Origin: Xanthobacteraceae bacterium
Lineage (GTDB): Bacteria > Pseudomonadota > Alphaproteobacteria > Rhizobiales > Xanthobacteraceae
Assembly: GCA_031291475.1 (NCBI GenBank)
Contig: JARLIY010000132.1
Location: 310,001-374,000, forward strand
Direction of reading: 5' to 3'
DNA length: 64,000 nucleotides
Below the pieces are notes generated by a model. It made no database searches. It worked only from the letters and a program-made list of their open reading frames with translations, and had not been told where the DNA came from. Both the position numbers and the translations under genes were made by a program. This document shows positions 1-11,716 of this stretch, in pieces (the stretch's first letter is position 1; each line of letters opens with the position of its first letter).

Positions 1-2
1 TT

Positions 3-182
3 CTCGATCTTTATCTTGACGCCGTAGGCGACGCCGCGACCGCAAGCGTTGGCGCCTACCAGATCGAAGGACCGGGCATCCAGCTTTTCGAACGGGTAGA
101 TGGCGACTACTTCACCATCCTTGGGCTGCCGCTCATGCCGGTGCTTGATTTTCTGCGCAGGCACGGATGCTTACTCACATGA
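3..182 (+). CDS. maf: Maf-like nucleotide pyrophosphatase, C-terminal fragment (gene truncated by window edge)
   Basis: Hand translation ...[48 protein letters not shown]; stop overlaps the coaE start (ATGA). Confidence 0.8.
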   Translation, partial: LDLYLDAVGDAATASVGAYQIEGPGIQLFERVDGDYFTILGLPLMPVLDFLRRHGCLLT

Positions 183-814
183 GCGCGCAACGTCCCTTCG
201 TCCTTTGCCTGACCGGCTCGCTCGGCATGGGCAAATCGCGGACCGCGAAGTTCTTCGCCGAGGAAGGCGTGCCGGTGCACGATTCGGATGCGGTCGTGCA
301 CGCGCTTTACGAGAGCGAAGCCGCGCCGCTCATCGAGCGGGCGTTTCCCGGAACGACCGCCGGCGGCAAGGTCGACCGCAACAAGCTTGCCGCCACGGTG
401 GTCGGCGACCCCGCCGCGCTCGGGCGGCTTGAAGCGATCGTGCATCCGCTGGTCGCCACCGCGCGGGAGAAGTTCCTCGCCGAAGCGCAAGCCCGCGGCG
501 CGCCCGTTGTTGTGCTCGATGTGCCGCTGTTGTTCGAAACGGGCGCAGAGCGCGGCTGCGACGCCGTCGTCGTGGTCTCAGCGCCGCCCGAGGTGCAACG
601 GCGGCGGGCGTTCGAGAGGCCGGGCATGACCGAGGAGAAGTTCGCCGCGCTCGTCGCCAAGCAGGTGCCGGACGCGGAAAAGCGCCGGCAGGCGGACTTT
701 ATCGTGGACAGTTCGCAATCATTCGAACATGCCCACGCCCAGGTGCGCGACATCCTGCGGGGTGTGGCTAAAATACGGGAAGACGCCGCTGATTCGGACG
801 GCCCGGCGGCTTAG
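179..814 (+). CDS. coaE: Dephospho-CoA kinase
   Basis: [34 protein letters not shown]-loop and CoaE motifs; internal ATG at 179 chosen for the ATGA overlap with maf. Confidence 0.93.
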   Translation: MSAQRPFVLCLTGSLGMGKSRTAKFFAEEGVPVHDSDAVVHALYESEAAPLIERAFPGTTAGGKVDRNKLAATVVGDPAALGRLEAIVHPLVATAREKFLAEAQARGAPVVVLDVPLLFETGAERGCDAVVVVSAPPEVQRRRAFERPGMTEEKFAALVAKQVPDAEKRRQADFIVDSSQSFEHAHAQVRDILRGVAKIREDAADSDGPAA

Positions 815-838
815 AGCTGCGGACAGCATGGGAGAGCG

Positions 839-1534
839 ATGCGCGAGATAGCGCTCGATACCGAGACCACGGGTCTCGATCCGCTGGACGGTCATCGCCT
901 GGTCGAGATCGGCGGTATCGAGCTGGTCAATCGCATTCCCTCTGGCCAGAGCTTCCACCGCTACTTCAATCCCCGGCGCAGTATGCCGGCGGAGGCGTTC
1001 GCGGTTCACGGCCTCAGCGAGGAATTCCTCAAAGACAAAATGTTTTTCGAGGAAGTGGCGGACGAGTTGCTCGCCTTTCTCGGCGATGCACCTTTGGTCA
1101 TCCACAATGCCGCCTTCGACCTCGGCTTTCTCAATGCCGAGCTCGACCGCGCGGGCCGGCCGCCGATCGGGCGGGAGCGCGTGGTCGATACGCTCTTGAT
1201 CGCGCGGCGCAAGCATCCCGGCGGATCGAACCGGCTCGACGATCTTTGCGTGCGCTACGCGATCGACAATTCCCGGCGCACCAAGCATGGCGCGCTGCTG
1301 GATGCCGAACTCCTTGCCGAGGTTTATGTCGAACTGATCGGCGCCCGCCAGGCGCAGCTCGTTCTTTCCCAGTCGGCGATGCCGGACCACTTGCGCGGCG
1401 AGCCTATTATCGTGCGCCAGCGCCCGGTGCCGCTGGTGGCGACGGTCACCGCGGAAGAACGCGCGGCGCATCGGGCGTTCGTCGCCACGCTGGGCGGGAA
1501 CGCCATCTGGAACGATTACGTCAGTTCGGGTTGA
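839..1534 (+). CDS. dnaQ: DNA polymerase III epsilon subunit
   Basis: [28 protein letters not shown] exonuclease motif [15 protein letters not shown] motif II. Confidence 0.95.
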   Translation: MREIALDTETTGLDPLDGHRLVEIGGIELVNRIPSGQSFHRYFNPRRSMPAEAFAVHGLSEEFLKDKMFFEEVADELLAFLGDAPLVIHNAAFDLGFLNAELDRAGRPPIGRERVVDTLLIARRKHPGGSNRLDDLCVRYAIDNSRRTKHGALLDAELLAEVYVELIGARQAQLVLSQSAMPDHLRGEPIIVRQRPVPLVATVTAEERAAHRAFVATLGGNAIWNDYVSSG

Positions 1535-2012
1535 TCGCCTGCGGCGGCGCCCCGGCCTGCGCGGCTGCAAGCCGCTGGCGGTAGAGGCTGACAAAATCGA
1601 TCGGCTCGAGCAGCAGCGGGGCGAAGCCGCCGTTGCGCACCGCCGTGGCGACGATCTCGCGCGCGAAGGGAAACAAGAGCCGCGGGCATTCGATCAGCAT
1701 GATCGGCTGCAGGCTTTCGGGCGGTATGTTCTGGATGCGGAAGGCGCCGGCGAAGACCAGCTCGAAACTGAACAGCATCATGCCCTTGGCTTCGGCTTTG
1801 CCTTCCAGTCGCAAAGTCACCTCGTAATCGTTGCCGCTAATGGGAGCGGCATCGACATTGACCTGGATGTTGATGCTCGGCTGCTGGCCGGTCGGCGTCA
1901 TCGAACGGGGCGCGTTCGGATTTTCGAATGAAAAATCCTTCACGTATTGCGCAAGCACGCCGATTTGCGGCACCTCCGTCTGCGGGAGAGGACCGCCATT
2001 TGTCGTCGACAT
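1521..2012 (-). CDS. secB: Protein-export chaperone SecB
   Basis: [19 protein letters not shown]...[33 protein letters not shown] typical of SecB. Confidence 0.95.
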   Translation of the reverse strand: MSTTNGGPLPQTEVPQIGVLAQYVKDFSFENPNAPRSMTPTGQQPSINIQVNVDAAPISGNDYEVTLRLEGKAEAKGMMLFSFELVFAGAFRIQNIPPESLQPIMLIECPRLLFPFAREIVATAVRNGGFAPLLLEPIDFVSLYRQRLAAAQAGAPPQAINPN

Positions 2013-2372
2013 ACGCGTCTCCAGCCCGGCCTGACTAACAAAGGCTGGCTAACACAGGGAAAGCGGGTGAACAATGCCGCTAGCCCCGAGCCGGCGGCGT
2101 CCGCAATCCTCGGCGTCCCGCCCATGTGCGGATGCTGGCCGCCTCGGTTGGCGCAGATTCGACACAAACGGGAACGGTTTCTGCGGTTACAAGGTTGGCG
2201 CGATGGCGGCGATCGTTTAAACTCGATTATGGGCACGCTTTCCGGATAGCGGCCACTGGTTGGTTCCCCGTAGATGCCTACATAGAGCGGGGACCGGGCG
2301 CCACCGCGGTCTCTGCTTGAACCGCAATCGGGATGTGCCGTCCCGTCCTTCGCGACGCCGAGAGAACTGAAC

Positions 2373-3086
2373 GTGTTCGACATTTACACCATCATCTTCC
2401 TGGCGCTCGCGGTATTCATTTTCCTGCGGCTTCGCAGCGTCTTGGGGCAACGGACCGGCCGCGAGCGGCCGCCTTACGATCCGTATGCCACCCGCGACGC
2501 CGTGCGCAGCCCGGTGACCGACAAGGTCGTGGCCTTGCCACCGCGTCCCGCCGAGCCTGCGACCGTGCGCCCGGTCGAGGTCCCGGCAGCCCCGCCGGCG
2601 GACCGCTGGAAGGACGTTGCCGAGACCGGATCGAGCGTGGCGGCCGGGCTCGACGCCATCGCCGCCGCCGACCCGAGCTTCGACGTCAAGCACTTCATTA
2701 CCGGAGCGCGCGCCGCCTATGAGATGATCGTGACCGCCTTCGCTGAGGGCGATCGCCGCCAGTTACGCAATCTGCTCTCGCGCGAGGTTTTTGACGGCTT
2801 CGATGCCGCGATCGGCGAACGCGAGCGGCGCGGTGAAACCGCAGAGACGCGCTTTGTTTCGATCGACGGCTCGACGATCACCGGCGCCGAGTTGCGCGGC
2901 CGCACCACCCAGATCACCATCCGGTTCGTGTCCAAGCTCATTTCCGCGACGCGCGATCGATCCGGAAACGTCATCGAAGGCAACGCCGACAAGGTCACCG
3001 ACGTGACCGATGTCTGGACATTCGCGCGCGACGTTTCCTCACGCGATCCCAACTGGAAGGTTGTCGCCACCGAAGCCGGGCAGTGA
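2373..3086 (+). CDS. Tim44/TimA-family protein
   Basis: N-terminal TM helix then Tim44-like domain (AYEMIVTAFAEGDRRQLRNLLSREVFDGF...); located before mltA. Confidence 0.85.
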   Translation: MFDIYTIIFLALAVFIFLRLRSVLGQRTGRERPPYDPYATRDAVRSPVTDKVVALPPRPAEPATVRPVEVPAAPPADRWKDVAETGSSVAAGLDAIAAADPSFDVKHFITGARAAYEMIVTAFAEGDRRQLRNLLSREVFDGFDAAIGERERRGETAETRFVSIDGSTITGAELRGRTTQITIRFVSKLISATRDRSGNVIEGNADKVTDVTDVWTFARDVSSRDPNWKVVATEAGQ

Positions 3087-4474
3087 GGCCGATGTCGGCC
3101 GGTGCTCGAGCGTTGCTTGTGTTCGCCGCGCTCGCCGGCCTTGCAGTCGCCGCCGCGGCGACCGCGAAAGCCGCCGAGCCGGAACCGATCGTATTTCCCG
3201 ATACCCAGTATGAGCCGGTCGACTGGGCCGATCTCGACGGCTGGGCGAACGACGATCACGCCACGGCGTTCGCCGCCTTTCTCGAAAGCTGCCGGGCATT
3301 GAACGCAAGCCGCCAGCCCGCCTCGACCGCACAGACGGCGACGATCGCGGACGCGCTTAAGGCGGTCTGCGCGCGTGGTTTCGCTGCTGTCCCGCTCGAG
3401 GAGGACGGCGCGCGCAAGTTCTTCGAGGATAATTTCCGGCCGCTGCACATCAGCAAGCTCGGCGATACTGACGGCTTTCTCACCGGATATTACGAACCGA
3501 TCATCGAGGGCTCGCGCGTGCCGACCGGCGAGTTCACGGCGCCGCTCTATCGCCGGCCGCCGAACCTCGTCGTTTCCGGCAAGCGTAAACTCGGCGTTGC
3601 GTTTCCCTCAAAGGGCGTCAAAGTCGGCCGCCGCGTCGGCCGCCGCAAGATCGTGCCGTATTACGATCGCGGCGAGATCGAGGACGGCGCGCTCGACGGC
3701 TGGCATCTGGAAATCTGCTGGCTGCGCAGCCAGCTCGACGTACTGTTCGCGCAGATCCAGGGCTCGGCGCGTATCAGGCTGGAAGACGGCGCCGTCCTGC
3801 GTGTCAATTACGACGCGCATAACGGCTGGCCCTACACGCCCGTCGGCCGCGTGCTTGCCGAACGCAAGGTCATGCCCAAGGACGAAGTGACGATGCAGCG
3901 CATCCGCGACTGGATGGAAACCAATCCGGACACGGCCAAGGATGTGCGGCGGCAAAACAGATCCTACGTCTTCTTCCACATCACCGACCTGGCGAACCAG
4001 GATGAGGCGGTCGGCGGCGAAGGCGTGCCGCTGGTGCCCGGCCGCTCGATCGCGGTGGACCGTTCGCTGCATGCTTACGGCACGCCGTTCTTCATCGCCG
4101 CCGATCTGCCGATTGCCAACGACAAGGCGGGCACGAAATTCCGCCGGCTGGTTTTTGCCCAGGATACCGGCTCGGCCATCGTCGGACCGGCGCGCGCCGA
4201 TATCTATTTCGGCGCCGGCGCCGAAGCGGCGCGGATCGCCGGCCGCATCCGCAATCCGGGTCAATTCGTGATGCTGCTGCCGCGCGAACTCGATCCGGTG
4301 GAGGCGGGGCGCAACACACCGCTGCCGCCGGAGCGTCCGGGCTTTTTTGCGCAATTCACCGCCGGCAGCATGATCGATCCGACCGCGGAGGATGTGCCGC
4401 TGCCGGAGGCAAGGCCTGCCGCCGAGCCGGAGGCGGCGCCGGCGCCAAAGCCGAAATCGCGGCGAGCACCATGA
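3083..4474 (+). CDS. mltA: Membrane-bound lytic murein transglycosylase A
   Basis: FLTGYYEPIIEGS and QDTGSAIVGPARADIYFGAG 3D-domain motifs. Confidence 0.93.
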   Translation: MRPMSAGARALLVFAALAGLAVAAAATAKAAEPEPIVFPDTQYEPVDWADLDGWANDDHATAFAAFLESCRALNASRQPASTAQTATIADALKAVCARGFAAVPLEEDGARKFFEDNFRPLHISKLGDTDGFLTGYYEPIIEGSRVPTGEFTAPLYRRPPNLVVSGKRKLGVAFPSKGVKVGRRVGRRKIVPYYDRGEIEDGALDGWHLEICWLRSQLDVLFAQIQGSARIRLEDGAVLRVNYDAHNGWPYTPVGRVLAERKVMPKDEVTMQRIRDWMETNPDTAKDVRRQNRSYVFFHITDLANQDEAVGGEGVPLVPGRSIAVDRSLHAYGTPFFIAADLPIANDKAGTKFRRLVFAQDTGSAIVGPARADIYFGAGAEAARIAGRIRNPGQFVMLLPRELDPVEAGRNTPLPPERPGFFAQFTAGSMIDPTAEDVPLPEARPAAEPEAAPAPKPKSRRAP

Positions 4475-5028
4475 GCCGGCGGCGTTCTTTGACGGAGGAA
4501 GAGCGCACGCTGTGGCGCGGGGTGGCGCATTCGATCACGCCGTTGCAGCCTTCGCGGCGATCCGCCGCGCCGCCGGCCGGCGAGGATGCCGGCAATCCCG
4601 CCGACGAGGCGCCTCCGCCCGCGCCGCGCTTGCCGGTGCGTCATGAGGTCGCGCCGGCGAACAAAGCCCCGCCGCTCGCAGCGCTCGGGCGGCGGTTCAA
4701 GGGCCGCGTCGCTCGCGGCCGCGAACCGATCGACAGCCGCCTCGACCTGCACGGTTTCACCCAGGGGCAAGCGCATGCGGCATTGCTGCGCTTTCTGCGC
4801 GGCGCGCAAACGGACGGCGCCAAAATCGTGCTGGTCGTCACCGGCAAGGGAAGCACACGCGCGCAACGCGACGCCACGGCCGAGCCCGGCGTGCTCAAGC
4901 GCATGGTGCCGATCTGGCTGGCGCTGCCGGAATTCCGCCCCTTTGTCGTCGGCTTCGAGGACGCGCATCCCGGACATGGCGGGCAGGGCGCCCTTTACGT
5001 CCGCCTGCGCCGCGTGCGCTCGCGTTAA
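4471..5028 (+). CDS. Smr domain protein
   Basis: IDSRLDLHGFTQGQAHAALLRFL and VVTGKGS...PGVLKRMVPIWL Smr motifs; ATGA overlap with mltA. Confidence 0.9.
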   Translation: MSRRRSLTEEERTLWRGVAHSITPLQPSRRSAAPPAGEDAGNPADEAPPPAPRLPVRHEVAPANKAPPLAALGRRFKGRVARGREPIDSRLDLHGFTQGQAHAALLRFLRGAQTDGAKIVLVVTGKGSTRAQRDATAEPGVLKRMVPIWLALPEFRPFVVGFEDAHPGHGGQGALYVRLRRVRSR

Positions 5029-5115
5029 CCAAACTTACTGGAATTCCACGCTCCGGGCACGACACCGTCAAATTCCTCTGCGAAAACGGCGTCCCCGATT
5101 GGAGCGTTGCGAACC

Positions 5116-5262
5116 ATGTCCGAAACCGCCGCCGCCCAGCAGAAATCCGCCACGCGAAACGAAAGCTCGGATCAGCGCATCCTTGCCCAGGTCGATAAGT
5201 GGCTGGCAGTGATCCGCGAAATCAGCGGTGAGCGGGGCACGCAGAGCAATTATCCGCGCTGA
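5116..5262 (+). CDS. Possible 48-aa small protein
   Basis: ATG...TGA ORF MSETAAAQQKSATRNESSDQRILAQVDKWLAVIREISGERGTQSNYPR; below the ORF-track cut-off. Confidence 0.3.
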   Translation: MSETAAAQQKSATRNESSDQRILAQVDKWLAVIREISGERGTQSNYPR

Positions 5263-5267
5263 GAGCC

Positions 5268-5322
5268 GTATCGTCATTGCGAGGAGCCCCAACGGGGCGG
5301 CGAAGCAATCCAATCCGCTCCA
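5268..5322. repeat. Dispersed intergenic palindromic repeat (CGTCATTGCGAGGAGC...GGCGAAGCAATCC)
   Basis: Matches a recognisable intergenic repeat style of alphaproteobacteria; follows a small ORF and precedes the hslU stop. Confidence 0.55.
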
Positions 5323-5326
5323 GTCG

Positions 5327-6631
5327 CTACAGAATAAACCGGCTGAGATCGGCGTTTTTGGCGAGATCGCCGACGTGCTTTTCCACGTAATCGGCGTCGA
5401 TCTTGACCGTTTCGCCCGGCCGGTCGGGCGCGGCGAAGGAGACTTCGTCGAGCACGCGCTCCATCACCGTTTGCAGCCGCCGCGCGCCGATATTTTCCAC
5501 GCTCGAATTGACCGCGACCGCCATGTCGGCAACGGCGTCGATGGCATCCTCGGAGAATTCCAGCGTCACGCCTTCGGTGCGCAGCAGCGCGATATATTGC
5601 TTGATCAGCGAAGCTTCGGGCTCGGTCAGGATGCGCCGCATGTCGTCGCGCGTCAGCGGTTTCAGCTCGACGCGGATCGGCAGCCGGCCTTGCAGCTCCG
5701 GCAACAGATCGGAGGGCTTGGAGATGTGGAAGGCGCCCGAGGCGATGAACAGGATGTGATCGGTCTTCACCGGGCCGTGCTTGGTCGCCACTGTCGTGCC
5801 CTCGATCAGCGGCAACAGATCGCGCTGCACGCCCTCGCGCGACACGTCGGCGCCGATACGGCCGTCGCGCGCGCAGATCTTGTCGATCTCGTCGAGAAAG
5901 ACGATGCCGTTATTCTCCACCGCCTTGATGGCTTCCTGCGTCAGTTGTTCGGTATCGAGCAGCTTGTCGGATTCCTCGTTGATCAGGATGCCGTAGGAAT
6001 CGTGCACGCTGACGCGCCGCGTCTTGGTGCGGCCGCCGCCGAGCTTGCCGAAGATGTCGCCGATGGAGATGGCGCCCATTTGCGCGCCGGGCATGCCGGG
6101 AATTTCAAACAGCGGCATGCCGCCCGACGATTGCACCTCGATTTCGATTTCCTTGTCGTTGAGCTCGCCGGCGCGGAGCTTGCGGCGGAACGCCTCTTTG
6201 GTGGACGGGCTGGCGGCTGGTCCGACGAGGGCATCGATGACCCGATTTTCGGCCGCTTGCTGGGCGCGTGCCTCGACGTCCTTGCGCTTTCGCTCGCGGG
6301 TCTGGGCGATGGCGATCTCGACGAGGTCGCGCACGATCTGCTCGACGTCGCGGCCGACATAGCCGACTTCGGTGAATTTCGTCGCTTCCACTTTAAGGAA
6401 CGGCGCGCCGGCAAGTCTGGCGAGACGGCGCGAGATTTCGGTCTTGCCGACGCCGGTCGGGCCGATCATCAGAATGTTCTTCGGCAGGACTTCCTCGCGC
6501 AGCTTTTCGTCGAGCTGGAGCCGGCGCCAGCGGTTGCGCAACGCGATGGCGACCGCGCGCTTGGCATCCGCCTGTCCGACGATGAAGCGGTCGAGCTCGG
6601 AAACGATTTCGCGCGGGGAAAAATCACTCAT
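5327..6631 (-). CDS. hslU: ATP-dependent protease ATPase subunit HslU
   Basis: [33 protein letters not shown]...[15 protein letters not shown]. Confidence 0.97.
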   Translation of the reverse strand: MSDFSPREIVSELDRFIVGQADAKRAVAIALRNRWRRLQLDEKLREEVLPKNILMIGPTGVGKTEISRRLARLAGAPFLKVEATKFTEVGYVGRDVEQIVRDLVEIAIAQTRERKRKDVEARAQQAAENRVIDALVGPAASPSTKEAFRRKLRAGELNDKEIEIEVQSSGGMPLFEIPGMPGAQMGAISIGDIFGKLGGGRTKTRRVSVHDSYGILINEESDKLLDTEQLTQEAIKAVENNGIVFLDEIDKICARDGRIGADVSREGVQRDLLPLIEGTTVATKHGPVKTDHILFIASGAFHISKPSDLLPELQGRLPIRVELKPLTRDDMRRILTEPEASLIKQYIALLRTEGVTLEFSEDAIDAVADMAVAVNSSVENIGARRLQTVMERVLDEVSFAAPDRPGETVKIDADYVEKHVGDLAKNADLSRFIL

Positions 6632-6643
6632 GAACGACGATCA

Positions 6644-7213
6644 TCACGTCTTTATCGTTTCGACGGTCACGTTGCGGTTGGTGTAGACGCAAATGTCGGC
6701 GGCGATGTCGAGGGAGCGCCGCACGATGGCTTCGGCGTCGAGCGGGCCGTCGGCGAGCGCGCGCGCAGCAGCAAGCGCATAATTGCCGCCCGAGCCGATG
6801 CCGACGATGCCGGCTTCGGGTTCGAGCACGTCGCCGGTGCCGGTGAGCACCAGCGACACCTCCTTGTCGGCGACGATCATCATCGCCTCCAGCCGGCGCA
6901 GGAAGCGGTCGGTGCGCCAATCCTTGGCGAGCTCCACCGAGGCGCGCATGAGCTGGCCGCGATATTGCTCGAGCTTCGATTCCAGCCGCTCGAACAGGGT
7001 GAAGGCGTCGGCGGTGGCGCCGGCAAAGCCGCCGATCACGTCGCCGCCGCCAAGCCGGCGCACCTTGCGCGCATTGGCTTTGACGATGGTCTGGCCGATG
7101 GAAACCTGCCCGTCGCCGCCAATGGCGACCACGCCGCCCTTGCGCACGGTCAGGATGGTGGTGCCGTGCAAGGGGGTTGATGTGCCGGATGCGCCGGTAT
7201 CGGAAGGGGACAT
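6644..7213 (-). CDS. hslV: ATP-dependent protease peptidase subunit HslV
   Basis: [39 protein letters not shown]. Confidence 0.97.
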   Translation of the reverse strand: MSPSDTGASGTSTPLHGTTILTVRKGGVVAIGGDGQVSIGQTIVKANARKVRRLGGGDVIGGFAGATADAFTLFERLESKLEQYRGQLMRASVELAKDWRTDRFLRRLEAMMIVADKEVSLVLTGTGDVLEPEAGIVGIGSGGNYALAAARALADGPLDAEAIVRRSLDIAADICVYTNRNVTVETIKT

Positions 7214-7340
7214 GTGCCGGAAAGCCTCGTCTCAGGCATTGATTTAGGAGTTGGCCGCCGGCAATGCAAATGCGCCGCGCGGAAGATTGGCGGAGCGCCC
7301 AAAGCCCTGATAAAAGGCGCTGCGTGCCGCGGAGAACACT

Positions 7341-7934
7341 ATGCGCAAGGCGTTGGTGAAACGGATTACCAAGGAAACCGCCGTCGAGGTTGCGATCAAC
7401 CTTGACGGCGAAGGCCGCGCGTCCGTCGCCACGGGCATCGGTTTTCTCGATCACATGCTCGATCTGTTGGCGCGGCACTCGCGCATCGACATCGACGTCA
7501 AGGCCAAGGGCGACCTGCATATCGACCATCACCACACCACCGAGGATGTGGGGATCGCGCTCGGCCAGGCATTGAAGCAGGCGCTCGGCGACATGAAGGG
7601 CATCACGCGTTATGCCGACGTCCACGTGCCCATGGACGAGGCGCTCACGCGGGTCGCCATCGACATTTCTGGCCGGCCGTTCCTCGTCTTCAAGTCGGAG
7701 TTTGTGCGCGACAAGGTGGGCCCGTTCGACACCGAGCTGGTGCAAGAATGGTTCCAGGCTTTCGCCATCAACGCCGCGGTGACGCTGCACGTCGCGACGC
7801 TTTATGGCACCAACGATCACCATATTGCCGAGTCGTGCTTCAAAGGTTTGGCGCGGGCGTTGCGGAGGGCCGTGGCCATCGATCCGCGCGCCGCGCAGGA
7901 AGTGCCATCGACCAAGGGCACACTCGGCGGCTGA
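7341..7934 (+). CDS. hisB: Imidazoleglycerol-phosphate dehydratase
   Basis: [19 protein letters not shown]...[17 protein letters not shown]. Confidence 0.97.
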   Translation: MRKALVKRITKETAVEVAINLDGEGRASVATGIGFLDHMLDLLARHSRIDIDVKAKGDLHIDHHHTTEDVGIALGQALKQALGDMKGITRYADVHVPMDEALTRVAIDISGRPFLVFKSEFVRDKVGPFDTELVQEWFQAFAINAAVTLHVATLYGTNDHHIAESCFKGLARALRRAVAIDPRAAQEVPSTKGTLGG

Positions 7935-7997
7935 CCGCTTGCTCGCGCCGCGAGTCGGCGCCGCCGCACTGGATTAGAGCCGCACTGGATCAATGCC

Positions 7998-8489
7998 ATG
8001 TCCGTTTACACCGTTCACGAACCGCCGCTGCGTGTCGCGGAAGCCGCGCCCGATCCGGATCGCTTCGTCTTCGTGCGCGATGGATTCTATTTCTGGGCGT
8101 TTTTGCTCACGCCGCTGTGGATGCTGCGGCACCGCCTGTGGCTGGTGCTGCTGATCTATGTCGCCGTCGCCGCCGGCGTCGACGAAGCGATGTATCTCGC
8201 GGGTCTCGGCACGGCCGCCATCGCGCTGGCGGAGTTCCTCATATCGTTGTTGATCGGCCTTGAGGCGGCGACCTTGCGGCGCTTTTCGCTGAAGCGGCGC
8301 GGTTGGCGCAATGTCGGCGTGGTTAGCGGCGAAGACGTCGAAGACGCCGAGCGGCGCTTTTTCGACGCCTGGGTTCGCAGCGCGCCCGGTCAGCGGCCGG
8401 CTGCCGCCGCACCGTCGGCGCCGCCGCCGCGCGTGACGCCGTCGCCCGACATTATCGGCCTGTTTCCCGACCCGGGAGCAAACCGGTGA
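7998..8489 (+). CDS. DUF2628 domain protein
   Basis: [28 protein letters not shown] motif plus his-operon context. Confidence 0.8.
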   Translation: MSVYTVHEPPLRVAEAAPDPDRFVFVRDGFYFWAFLLTPLWMLRHRLWLVLLIYVAVAAGVDEAMYLAGLGTAAIALAEFLISLLIGLEAATLRRFSLKRRGWRNVGVVSGEDVEDAERRFFDAWVRSAPGQRPAAAAPSAPPPRVTPSPDIIGLFPDPGANR

Positions 8490-9136
8490 CCGTAGCTATT
8501 GTCGATTATGGGTCGGGCAATTTGCACTCGGCCGCTAAGGCGTTCGAGCGCGCCGCGCAGGATGCGGGCCTCGACCAGCCGATCGTGGTGACGGCCGATC
8601 CGCGCAAAGTCGCAGCCGCCGATCGCGTGGTGCTGCCCGGCGTCGGCGCGTTCGCCGATTGCAAGAGGGGACTGATGGCCGTTGACGGGATGGCGGCAGC
8701 ACTTGAAGAAACGGTGCGGCAAAAAGGCCGACCGTTCTTCGGCATTTGCGTCGGCATGCAGTTGCTCGCCGAGCGCGGGCGCGAATACGAAGTGACGGAG
8801 GGGCTCGGCTGGATCGCCGGCGAGGTCGATCGCATCACGCCGAACGATCCGAGCCTGAAAATCCCGCACATGGGCTGGAACACGCTCAACGTCGCCCGCC
8901 CCCATCAGCTGGTCGAGGGCCTAAACCTCGGCCCGCAGGGTTTGCATGCCTATTTCGTGCATTCCTACGCATTCAACGTGGCGCAGCGCGGCGACCTGTT
9001 GGCGGAGGCCGATTACGGCGGTCCGCTCACGGCGATCGTGGCGCGCGACAATATCGTCGGCACGCAATTCCATCCCGAGAAGAGCCAAAAGCTCGGGCTG
9101 GCGCTGATCGCCAATTTTCTCAAGTGGAAGCCGTGA
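8486..9136 (+). CDS. hisH: Imidazole glycerol phosphate synthase subunit HisH
   Basis: [43 protein letters not shown]. Confidence 0.97.
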   Translation: MTVAIVDYGSGNLHSAAKAFERAAQDAGLDQPIVVTADPRKVAAADRVVLPGVGAFADCKRGLMAVDGMAAALEETVRQKGRPFFGICVGMQLLAERGREYEVTEGLGWIAGEVDRITPNDPSLKIPHMGWNTLNVARPHQLVEGLNLGPQGLHAYFVHSYAFNVAQRGDLLAEADYGGPLTAIVARDNIVGTQFHPEKSQKLGLALIANFLKWKP

Positions 9137-9870
9137 TTCTTTTCCCCGCGATCGATCTGAAGGGTGGCGAAGCCGTACGCCTCGAACAGGGCGACATGGC
9201 GCGGGCGACGATTTTCAATCGGGACCCGGCCGAACAGGCCCGCATCTTCGCGGCGCAGGGCTTCGACTATCTGCACATCGTCGATCTCGACGGCGCGTTT
9301 GCCGGTCGGCCGATGAATGCCGCGGCCGTCGATCGCATCCTCGCCGCGGTGAAAACTCCGCTGCAGCTCGGCGGCGGCATCCGCGACCGCGCGACCATAG
9401 AAAACTGGCTCGGCAAGGGCGTCGCCCGCGTCGTCATCGGCACCGCCGCCGTGCGCGATCCGGCGCTGGTGAAGGACGCGGCGAAAACGTTTCCCGGCCG
9501 CGTCGCCGTCGGGCTCGATGCGCGCGACGGCAAGGTCGCTGTCGAGGGCTGGGCGCGGCTCGCGGAGCTTTCCGCGCTCGAGCTTTCGCGGCGGTTCGAG
9601 GATGCCGGCGTCGCCGCTTTGATCTACACCGACGTCGCGCGTGACGGCATGCTCAAGGGCCTCAACCTCGACGCCACCCTCGCGCTTGCCGACGCGGTGG
9701 CGATCCCGGTCATCGCCTCGGGGGGCCTCGCATCGCTCGACGACGTGCGCGCGCTTTTGACGCCACGCGCCAAGAAGATCGCGGGCGCCATTGTCGGCCG
9801 CGCGCTTTATGACGGTCGGCTCGATGCGGCGGTGGCGTTGCAACTTGTTCGCGCGGCGCGAGCGGCGTGA
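9133..9870 (+). CDS. hisA: 1-(5-phosphoribosyl)-5-[(5-phosphoribosylamino)methylideneamino]imidazole-4-carboxamide isomerase
   Basis: GTG start overlapping the hisH stop: [21 protein letters not shown]...[10 protein letters not shown]. Confidence 0.95.
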   Translation: MILFPAIDLKGGEAVRLEQGDMARATIFNRDPAEQARIFAAQGFDYLHIVDLDGAFAGRPMNAAAVDRILAAVKTPLQLGGGIRDRATIENWLGKGVARVVIGTAAVRDPALVKDAAKTFPGRVAVGLDARDGKVAVEGWARLAELSALELSRRFEDAGVAALIYTDVARDGMLKGLNLDATLALADAVAIPVIASGGLASLDDVRALLTPRAKKIAGAIVGRALYDGRLDAAVALQLVRAARAA

Positions 9871-9881
9871 GGCGGCGTGAC

Positions 9882-10658
9882 ATGTTCAAGGTCCGCGTCA
9901 TTCCCTGCCTCGACGTCAAGGACGGCCGGGTCGTCAAGGGCGTCAATTTCGTCAACCTGCGCGACGCCGGCGATCCGGTCGAAGCGGCGATCGCCTATGA
10001 CCAGGCCGGCGCCGACGAGCTGACTTTCCTCGACATTACGGCGAGCCATGAGGATCGCGGCATCATCCTCGACGTGGTGCGGCGCACCGCCGAGGCCTGC
10101 TTCATGCCGCTCACGGTCGGCGGCGGCGTGCGTACGATCGACGATATCCGCGCGCTGCTTTCCTTCGGCGCCGACAAGGTGTCGATCAATACCGCCGCCG
10201 TTGCCCGCCGCGCCTTCGTCAAGGAAGCGGCGGAGAAATTCGGCGATCAATGCATCGTGGTCGCCATCGACGCCAAGAAGGTGTCGAAGCCGCCGCAGCA
10301 GGACCGCTGGGAAATCTTCACCCATGGCGGGCGCAATCCGACCGGGCTCGAGGCCGTCGCCTATGCCCGCGAGGTGACGGCGCTCGGCGCCGGCGAAATC
10401 CTGCTCACCTCCATGGATCGCGACGGCACGCGCCAGGGCTTCGACATTGCGCTCACGCGCGCCGTGGCCGATGCGGTAACGGTGCCGGTCATCGCCTCGG
10501 GCGGCGTCGGCAATCTCCAGCATCTGGTCGAAGGCATTCATGACGGGCACGCGAGCGCGGTGCTGGCCGCCTCGATCTTTCACTTCGGCGAGTATTCCGT
10601 GCGCGAGGCTAAGGAATATATGGCGCGCGCCGGGTTGCCGATGCGGCTCGATCCCTGA
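9882..10658 (+). CDS. hisF: Imidazole glycerol phosphate synthase subunit HisF
   Basis: [34 protein letters not shown]. Confidence 0.97.
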   Translation: MFKVRVIPCLDVKDGRVVKGVNFVNLRDAGDPVEAAIAYDQAGADELTFLDITASHEDRGIILDVVRRTAEACFMPLTVGGGVRTIDDIRALLSFGADKVSINTAAVARRAFVKEAAEKFGDQCIVVAIDAKKVSKPPQQDRWEIFTHGGRNPTGLEAVAYAREVTALGAGEILLTSMDRDGTRQGFDIALTRAVADAVTVPVIASGGVGNLQHLVEGIHDGHASAVLAASIFHFGEYSVREAKEYMARAGLPMRLDP

Positions 10659-10666
10659 TTGGCGCG

Positions 10667-11272
10667 TCAGCCGGAACGCTTCGCCCAGGCGAGCGCGCTG
10701 TCGAGCCGGTCATTGCCCCAGAATAATTCGCCGTCCGCAGTCACGAAGCTCGGCGCACCGAAGATATTCAACCGCTGCGCCTCCGCCGTCTCGGATCGGA
10801 GCTTCTCCTTGACCTCGTTCGATTGTGCGGCGGCGAGCACGGAACCCGCATCCGCCTTGAGGTCCGCAAGGATGGCGCCGATCGTTTCCGGCTCGTCGAT
10901 GCGCCGTCCCTCGGCGAATTCCGCCCAGAAGACGGCGCGGCAAAAGTGCTCTTGCCAGGCCGCATCGCCGGCGGCCGAGGCGACGCGTGCCGCCAGAAGG
11001 CTATTTTGCGGAAACGGCTCCGGGCGGCGGAACGGCAAGGACAAATCCGCGCAAATGCGTTCAAGGTCGCGCCACATATGGCGGCCCTTCGCCGGATAGA
11101 GGTTGAACGGCGACGTGTCCCAGCCCAGAGCTTTGAAGATCGGTCCGAGCAGGAACGGCCGAAATGTGACAGCGACGCCGGCTCGGTCCGCCAGCGGCCG
11201 GATGCGCATGGCCGTGGGATAAGAATAGGTCGAGGCGAAATCGAACCAGAAATCGAGAACGGGCGCGGCCAT
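10667..11272 (-). CDS. 2-hydroxychromene-2-carboxylate isomerase / DsbA-family protein
   Basis: LDFWFDFASTYSYPTAMRIRPLADRAGV...NIFGAPSFVTADGELFWGNDRLD. Confidence 0.88.
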   Translation of the reverse strand: MAAPVLDFWFDFASTYSYPTAMRIRPLADRAGVAVTFRPFLLGPIFKALGWDTSPFNLYPAKGRHMWRDLERICADLSLPFRRPEPFPQNSLLAARVASAAGDAAWQEHFCRAVFWAEFAEGRRIDEPETIGAILADLKADAGSVLAAAQSNEVKEKLRSETAEAQRLNIFGAPSFVTADGELFWGNDRLDSALAWAKRSG

Positions 11273-11378
11273 CGCATCATCCTACCGCCGGCAAGGTTCC
11301 GGGTGAAATGCCGATCGGACAAGGCATATATGATGGCCAGCTCTCCCCGCGCCGGTGGAGAGATGCTAAGGAACGGCG

Positions 11379-11705
11379 ATGGCCGTGTTCACCCTCCAGG
11401 ATCTCGAAAAGCGCGTGCAGGCGCGGGCGCAGGCGACCGCCGAGACGTCCTATACGCGCGCGCTCATCGACAAGGGCGTGACCCATTGCGCCAAGAAACT
11501 CGGTGAGGAAGCGGTCGAGATTGCCATCGCCGCCGTCGCCGAGGATCGCGGCCGCGTGGTCGCGGAGGCCGCCGATCTGCTCTATCATTTGCTCGTGGTG
11601 CTCCACGCCCGGGGCATCGCACTGGCCGAAGTCGAGGCGGCGCTGGCCGAGCGCACGCGTCAGTCGGGGCTCGACGAAAAAGCCGCCCGCAAGGGCGGCG
11701 ATTAA
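11379..11705 (+). CDS. hisE: Phosphoribosyl-ATP pyrophosphatase
   Basis: [42 protein letters not shown]. Confidence 0.95.
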   Translation: MAVFTLQDLEKRVQARAQATAETSYTRALIDKGVTHCAKKLGEEAVEIAIAAVAEDRGRVVAEAADLLYHLLVVLHARGIALAEVEAALAERTRQSGLDEKAARKGGD

Positions 11706-11716
11706 AGAGCGACCGC

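Noticed and set aside
5228-7180. 650-aa plus-strand ORF antisense to hslUV
   Set aside because: Shadow frame of two well-supported genes; composition (His/Arg/Ala/Gly-rich) typical of antisense frames in GC-rich DNA.
10667-11272. Isomerase gene between hisF and hisE as a functional his-operon member
   Set aside because: Opposite strand and unrelated family; treated as an ordinary insertion in the gene order.
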